Source: CAYOMP01 sp964405075 (GTDB taxonomy: Bacteria; Bacillota; Clostridia; Lachnospirales; Lachnospiraceae). From it: a stretch of DNA of 19,339 nucleotides. A program made the translations under genes and the position numbers. How positions within the stretch are numbered: position 1 is the first letter of the stretch; every line of letters begins with the position of its first letter. Of this stretch, positions 15,901 to 19,339 are shown one piece after another. The stretch covers positions 1-19,339 of the forward strand of contig CAYOMP010000038.1 of NCBI GenBank assembly GCA_964405075.1. Reading direction: 5' to 3'. The notes under the pieces are model-generated. The model was not told the DNA's origin. It saw only the letters and a list, made by a program, of their open reading frames with translations, and searched no databases.

Positions 15901-16258
15901 TATCCGGATCTAAAACAACAAATAAGATACCTGGATCCGCTGTTACTTCCTGTGCAATGAAAGCAGGAAATGATAAGCTTTTTAGGCAATACGATACCAC
16001 TCCATTCTGCTCATCATAATTATGAGTTCCTTTAATCTGCACAATAAAATTTTGTTTAGGACTTTTAGATATATCCGGATTGGATACATATTCAAAAAAG
16101 CCATCATGATTTGGCCATTTATCATCACTTGAAAAGGAAGTACAAATTCTTCCTCCAGGATTTAAAACACTTTCCAAAAAACTTACAGCTGATCTATCTT
16201 CAGCCGAACGAACCGTATGTGTAGCTATATGTCTTTCAATATATTCCTTCTGCTTCAT
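12971..16258 (-). CDS. single-chain DUF4365 nuclease - SF1 helicase, probable phage-defence protein
   Basis: The protein has about 1095 residues. ATG 16258 is used; TTG 16264 with GAGG six bases upstream, or TTG 16276, are alternatives. Residues ~15-165 look like DUF4365, a PD-(D/E)XK-type nuclease: NHDGFFEY supplies the Asp, FIVQIKGT the QxK, then SFPAFI and GILFVVLDPD. Residues ~170-690 I do not recognise. The C-terminal third is a RecD/Pif1-like SF1 helicase: GAAGTGKTTLI (Walker A, ~710), IVFVDECSTID (Walker B), VMSGDIYQIES (motif III), GDRIIFTNTRR, AYAISIHKAQGLEY (motif V) and FYTAITRAKEKL (motif VI). All motifs are intact. By inference it unwinds and cuts foreign DNA; known nuclease-helicase defences (Nhi, Hachiman, Gabija) are analogues, not matches. 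It has its own promoter. Confidence 0.85.
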   Translation of the reverse strand: MKQKEYIERHIATHTVRSAEDRSAVSFLESVLNPGGRICTSFSSDDKWPNHDGFFEYVSNPDISKSPKQNFIVQIKGTHNYDEQNGVVSYCLKSLSFPAFIAQEVTADPGILFVVLDPDIRNGQRIFWKIMSKSLLSDIDFTKDSKTIKFFPEDEIKNTDESIELFCEKLNGIIDTHLFLNKLNSDDLEQEEALSIIEYQCNEISHFIEVVHDNPQCREEVSRRIVRDLYDLCYATLILNAYKNGYNNVSEKLAWEVSQLRVDTRYLCNFLRGLKYIDRRIPKEGQAERLMLKYYNYLWEIRRFMKRTFNKNILVNLEKFPLDLDTVDSEYYEKVAKQIDNIDLTPRNVRVSRYYVQKITPFFVNGERYYEITLQLAGLYSTKYNRVTVYSKMTITTYYSIQIAYTETEIELWGIKNSIKVLNDWRVAIDPSCLNKLAKMLLKRTKINRNYREYINLMEFLTETGMNLFELINMREERFTEIYGKIFGTTNTHEFGDVLKQIRGEYSKSSCKVGKNTIGYAMLHMRDEILEDLLPNKFYPKRISDELFVSSRCYPFEKNPIVANLVGTKTSKKDRESVIELLDDSNAVSLAQPYITIDNLIGETRELLFEKSKIGSDDAINRYNDNLDKWERTKGYSIIEKEGLVSIASYYNTTINILNYLLQLTHNTRLDRQEENERFLKTCGINFDDVNKQIALKYLFVNSNVMLIYGAAGTGKTTLIKYISNMFENDRKLYLTKTHTALQNVKRHLDNKSDNCDFEIIDSITRSNSAVTHDIVFVDECSTIDNRTMELLLGKISNDALIVMSGDIYQIESIDFGNWFFYAKDIIKVKGASVELCHTWRTDKEELKSLWNAVREKSTIVTEKLSMDGPFSENLGENIFHLDDDEVVLCLNYDGKFGLNNMNQYFQNANTNSEAFSWEEWIYKIGDRIIFTNTRRSALLYNNLKGTITNITYGEKKIIFEIEVKAFFAESQCETETFNYLGTTENGTIIEIDVISWDDELPEKEKVRTVIPFQLAYAISIHKAQGLEYKSVKVVIPSNNAEKITHSIFYTAITRAKEKLKIFWSAETMKNIIEGFASNDIEQRTIPTIKMELHQ

Positions 16259-16276
16259 ATTCAATATATGCCTCAA

Positions 16277-16644
16277 TTCATCGTTCTCTATTATAGAAGT
16301 ACATTTTCAATACGTAATTTTATATTTGTAAGAATTATATTAATTATATTCTATTGAGCGAATACTTTCAATCAATTTCTTCGCAGAAGCAAACACTTTT
16401 TAGATAGTGTACTCAGTGCATCCACTATCTTTCCGAGACTCTCAATTTATGCCTCACTGAATCTGAAATCTTTATGTTTTGAATTGATGTTGACATCCAG
16501 TTTAACAGTCTTAATTACAAGAGTGATTGTTTTCTGCGTTACTTCATCTTGTTAATGTAGCTCCGTCCTGCATCATCCTTTTCTGCATTTTTCCCTTGCC
16601 TCTATAAACTTCTATAAGAAAAGCTCCTATCAGCGACTTTGTTT
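16277..16644 (-). other. decayed sequence between the two defence units
   Basis: There is no intact gene. On the minus strand a coding-like stretch reads MQKRMMQDGATLTR, shifts frame to DEVTQKTITLVIKTVKLDVN, and after a stop continues IESLGKIVDALSTLSKK. This looks like one small protein broken by a frameshift and a nonsense codon, from a family I cannot name. An 8-bp inverted repeat AGATAGTG / CACTATCT (16402-16409, 16423-16430) lies within it, and the nuclease-helicase promoter is at its left end. Confidence 0.35.
16343..16371 (-). promoter_or_regulatory. promoter/operator copy 2 upstream of the nuclease-helicase gene
   Basis: On the minus strand TTGAAA (16371-16366), 17 bases and TATAAT (16348-16343) form a near-consensus promoter, with about 60 bases to the start codon. 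The spacer is filled by TATTC-N8-GAATA. A repressor bound there would block polymerase directly. Confidence 0.75.
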
Positions 16645-17451
16645 TTAAGATAACGCTTTTTTACATTCAAATTTGTTTCTTTGATTTCTCGTATGCCTCA
16701 CGCTTGTTTTCCATAGCTTCAACCCAAAGTAATCCAGTAAAAACTCCGGGAATGCACTCAACACAAATACCCTCTGCTTCTCAGCCGCTTTCACTTCCAT
16801 TGCATAAATTTCACTTGGCATTACCTTACCGGAATACTGCTCATATTCCATCATATTAGGTATTTCATACAGGCACGATATCCTCATTGCAAACACGTCT
16901 ATAATGACCTTCCATGCATCAATATCATATTCCTTAAAATGGGGATTATGTGCTTTTGCTGCAGAAGCATTCTTATAATCGCCAAGGTCTTCTATCTCTA
17001 CAAAGCAATCCACTCCATTACCACATTTCCCTGGTTCATAGTCTCTGAGTGCCTCAACCATCGGATAGCTGATGTATAACTTACCATTTTCGGTTTCGTT
17101 GTCAAAACTTTCAAGCATTTGACAGATCACATCCTCATTGACTGTTTTCCCTAAATTCTTTTGATGAGCGTCATAATCAAAGAAAAGGTACACCTCCGAA
17201 AAATCATCTCTAGATAATCCTGTGAGCTGTTTCTTGATCTCGTCATTGTTCTCCCTAAGAACCTCAATGATATCTGTATCAAAGTCATCCGCCTTCAATT
17301 GCTTCCAAAGCATATAAATATTTTCTCCGACCGGAAGCGTAATGACAGTGTAGTTCCCATGTGAAAAGAATATTTTTGAAATATTATCAATGATTTGTGG
17401 TTCCCTGGCCTCTCCTTCAACTATAAACACCTTATAGTCTTTATCTGCCAT
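16645..17451 (-). CDS. TOPRIM-like protein, partner of the AAA15 ATPase
   Basis: The protein has 268 residues. ATG 17451 is chosen because AAGGCAGG sits eight bases upstream; an ATG three codons earlier lacks spacing. It overlaps the end of the ATPase gene by 11 bases, which implies translational coupling. The N-terminus KVFIVEGEAREPQII carries the TOPRIM glutamate (Glu12). VYLFFDYDAHQKN gives the DxD pair, and ISYPMVEALRDY is a conserved-looking third motif. This is the metal-binding arrangement of OLD, RloB and DUF4435-type nucleases. Nothing in residues ~150-268 is recognisable to me. By inference it is the effector nuclease of a two-gene abortive-infection system, comparable with RloA-RloB, PARIS or AbiL. 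I cannot assign which. Confidence 0.75.
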   Translation of the reverse strand: MADKDYKVFIVEGEAREPQIIDNISKIFFSHGNYTVITLPVGENIYMLWKQLKADDFDTDIIEVLRENNDEIKKQLTGLSRDDFSEVYLFFDYDAHQKNLGKTVNEDVICQMLESFDNETENGKLYISYPMVEALRDYEPGKCGNGVDCFVEIEDLGDYKNASAAKAHNPHFKEYDIDAWKVIIDVFAMRISCLYEIPNMMEYEQYSGKVMPSEIYAMEVKAAEKQRVFVLSAFPEFLLDYFGLKLWKTSVRHTRNQRNKFECKKALS

Positions 17452-18550
17452 TAAATGCACCTGCCTTATACATTTTTTGAAGATTGTGTGCCTGTCGCAG
17501 TTCCTTCTCCGTTAAGTCGGAAATAGCTTGGATTTTATTATTTTCAAGCAAGAAGTAGCTGTCCGGTCTAAGAATATCATTACTCATCAAATCTGTATTA
17601 TGAGTCGTTGTAAATATCTGAACACCGGATATCTGTTTCAGATGCCTCTGCACCGACTCCGATAATTCAAAATGATAAAATGCATCAAATTCATCTATGA
17701 ATACAAAGGATGCCTTCACCATACGGATATACCAATAATAAAACAGAGCCAATGATCGGGTTCCGGTAGAAGCAATCTTAAAAAAATCTGCATCCTTATT
17801 ATCAAAGTGACAATAAATCGCATTTCGCCCATCAACCTCGCATCCATACAGTTGATAGTCAATACCATTCTCTTTCAGAAACTTCTGAAAATCCTGTACC
17901 TTTCCGCTATTTACAATACCTTCTGCAACGCTTCCACTTCCATTCATAAAACCTTCATATCCCCGGCTATCCAAGGAATAGAACAAAAGCATACGATCCA
18001 CAAAATCCGTAAACTTCTTAAACGCCTGATTCTGTATATTGTCCGTAAGAATTGAATTGTTGTTCACGAACTTTACACGCGAAATGGGGCTATCACTCTT
18101 GATGGATGCATTCAAAGTATCAGAGCCCTCCAACAATGTAAATCCATCCCTGGTAAGGAAATCAAAAAAGATAACCTCTTTTCCATCAATGGACAAACTC
18201 TCACTCTTTAATGTATTTACATCGTTTTTGCTGTACCGATAAACCACTTCATGGTCATCAAACACGAAAGTATATTCAAACTCAGCAAACGACTTTCTTC
18301 CACTCATATTCAGATAAAAATCATAGCTTGGAAGTAGCTTCTGTTTTTCTGTTAAATGGGTGATGATATCAAAAATAGCCAATCCTAGATTGGTTTTTCC
18401 GCTACTGTTAATTCCATAGATAATTCCCTTCGTCACACAACCGTTCTCTATAATCTCTGAATTGAAGTTATAATTGTTTGGTGAACCTATATCAAATGTG
18501 ATTTTATCTTGAAAGCCTTTGAAGTTTTCTACACTGAATTTCTTTAACAT
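17441..18550 (-). CDS. AAA15-family (COG1106-like) ATPase of a two-gene defence unit
   Basis: The protein has 369 residues from ATG 18550 (AGGAAAGG eight bases upstream). The frame is open for 42 more codons, but they are low-complexity and non-family. It begins MLKKFSVENFKGFQDKITFDIG, the typical SMC-like start, with Walker A GINSSGKT at residues 46-53. The C-terminal half has a signature-like STGTRSLALFYYW, Walker B FVFIDEFDAFYH and the switch His in TTHNTDL. The tail ELRQAHNLQKMYKAGAF is typical of AAA15 ATPases paired with nucleases. It is expected to sense a phage trigger and control the TOPRIM partner, whose gene overlaps its 3' end. Confidence 0.88.
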   Translation of the reverse strand: MLKKFSVENFKGFQDKITFDIGSPNNYNFNSEIIENGCVTKGIIYGINSSGKTNLGLAIFDIITHLTEKQKLLPSYDFYLNMSGRKSFAEFEYTFVFDDHEVVYRYSKNDVNTLKSESLSIDGKEVIFFDFLTRDGFTLLEGSDTLNASIKSDSPISRVKFVNNNSILTDNIQNQAFKKFTDFVDRMLLFYSLDSRGYEGFMNGSGSVAEGIVNSGKVQDFQKFLKENGIDYQLYGCEVDGRNAIYCHFDNKDADFFKIASTGTRSLALFYYWYIRMVKASFVFIDEFDAFYHFELSESVQRHLKQISGVQIFTTTHNTDLMSNDILRPDSYFLLENNKIQAISDLTEKELRQAHNLQKMYKAGAFNGR

Positions 18551-18612
18551 AACAATTACCTTTCCTACCTTTTTCTTTATTATATTATTATCTGTAGATA
18601 TTTTCAACTTAT

Positions 18613-18631
18613 TCCGTATTTTTTTTACGGA
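18613..18631 (-). promoter_or_regulatory. short stem-loop in the ATPase gene leader
   Basis: TCCGTA and TACGGA form a 6-bp stem with a seven-base homopolymer loop, about 63 bases upstream of the ATPase start codon. It is on the transcribed side of a possible TATAAT at about 18683-18688. No T run follows, so it is a leader hairpin or protein site rather than a terminator. Confidence 0.35.
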
Positions 18632-18689
18632 GTAAACTAACAATATGTATTTCTCACCTGGTTTTGTCCCATACATTCTTGAAAATTAT

Positions 18690-18826
18690 AAACAGATTCT
18701 CCGTTTTTAATTTGGTGTTTCGCACGATATACTACCGTATTTTTAATTTATCTACAGATTTTTCGTTTTTAAATTTATATTTCCAATTTTAAGCCATTTC
18801 AGACAAAAGTACAGATTCTGCCGTGA
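18690..18826 (-). repeat. three spaced direct repeats upstream of the ATPase gene
   Basis: On the minus strand ACGGCAGAATCTGT (near 18824-18811), ACGAAAAATCTGT (near 18766-18754) and ACGGAGAATCTGT (near 18704-18692) recur at intervals of about 57-62 bases. Copies 2 and 3 are preceded by AAAAA, and there is another AAAAATACGG between them. The copy nearest the gene lies just upstream of a TATAAT. The region 18677-18971 has no gene that I can support. Confidence 0.4.
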
Positions 18827-18971
18827 CAGATTAAAAGTATTTTTATCATCTATGTCAAACCTCATAAAACGCTTGATTTTACTGTATTTTCGGCATTTTC
18901 ACATTTCTGTTGTATTCCTGTGATAGTGTGTTTGTACCGTAATACAAATTTTAAAATTCCATCTCCTTGGC

Positions 18972-19003
18972 ATAAAAAACGGCTAACTCATCAAAGTCAG
19001 CCG
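18972..19003 (-). terminator. rho-independent terminator for the gene at the right edge
   Basis: On the minus strand CGGCTGACT-TTGATG-AGTTAGCCG forms a 9-bp stem with one G-U pair (19003-18980), immediately followed by TTTTTT. It is a textbook intrinsic terminator, lying about 145 bases after the Xre-like fragment stop. Confidence 0.85.
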
Positions 19004-19147
19004 ACAGATTTATGTATATCATGAAGCAGTCCCTACAGTAATCAAACCTATATCAAAAGATTATAAAGTTCTTGCTTTCTCCATTTAACCAAGAGATTAT
19101 ACTGCAATAGCAAATTACTCCTGCTTTTCTATATTCACTTTTTCTAT

Positions 19148-19339
19148 TCACTGGGCTACACTTAATGCTATACCACCACATTGGTCTACAACCAGAATCT
19201 CATCAATTGATACTTTAAAGATTGCTGATAACAAAACCAAATTATCTACAATAGGAAGTGCTGTTCCATACTGCCATTTATAAAGTAAGCGCTAAATAAT
19301 AAGGTGTCTAGAAATACCACCTAATAACTGAAATAATGA
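19148..19339 (-). pseudogene. Xre-type helix-turn-helix regulator fragment, broken
   Basis: On the minus strand, ending at TGA 19148-19150, the frame reads LLGGISRHLII, an in-frame TAG, then RLLYKWQYGTALPIVDNL, VLLSAIFKVSIDEILVVDQ and ends ALSVAQ. This matches the recognition-helix end and the typical tail of Xre regulators (usual form ISRQ-xVSKWE-GxxxPxxDNLxxLSxIFxVSIDELL). The conserved recognition helix is altered and interrupted by the stop, so it is probably dead. The upstream part lies outside the window. Assignment is by eye from the tail pattern. Confidence 0.55.

Noticed and set aside
18690..18826. CRISPR-like array
   Set aside because: There are only three imperfect 13-14 base units, with no conserved 25-40 base repeat and no cas genes.

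Overview
The window comes from a low-GC, spore-forming Firmicute, most likely Lachnospiraceae. The indicators are AT-rich DNA, a full-length SpoIVA, a DUF6465 protein, a TraX-family membrane protein, and a degraded type I methyltransferase joined to a Tn916-type integrase tail. Every gene I support lies on the minus strand, so the window reads right to left in the direction of transcription. I see no tRNA, rRNA or CRISPR array.

Core part (about 1-11120). A tight operon runs from 5561 leftwards: a histidine-phosphatase-family enzyme, a lipoprotein SH3/amidase_3 cell-wall amidase, a soluble four-PAS-like hybrid histidine kinase with two receiver domains, and a gene cut by the window edge. That last gene encodes two membrane segments resembling the N-terminus of DUF3810 proteins, fused in frame to a sigma-70 region 1.1-like domain. 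It is the most unusual object here: read literally, it is a membrane-tethered sigma factor made next to a sensor kinase. To the right are purine nucleoside phosphorylase, a Lys/Ala-rich DUF6465 protein with an inverted repeat overlapping its promoter, spoIVA with a terminator-like hairpin in its leader, a 77-residue membrane protein, a TraX-family protein and a low-molecular-weight protein tyrosine phosphatase.

Accessory part (about 11230 to the right edge). This looks like a worn defence island. It contains an integrase C-terminal fragment fused to a dead hsdM (two nonsense codons and two frameshifts) with its small helix-turn-helix leader gene, then a ~1100-residue single-chain DUF4365 nuclease/SF1 helicase. 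About 390 bp of decayed sequence follows, then a two-gene unit of AAA15-type ATPase and TOPRIM-like protein, and at the edge a broken Xre-type regulator followed by a terminator. The hsdM-unit and nuclease-helicase promoters share a 24-bp element (23/24 identical) in which an inverted repeat, TATTC-N8-GAATA, sits between the -35 and -10 boxes. This suggests one regulator controls both defence units.

Gene calls rest on motifs read by eye. No database search was possible. Starts were chosen by ribosome-binding-site position and family length where these disagreed with the longest frame.
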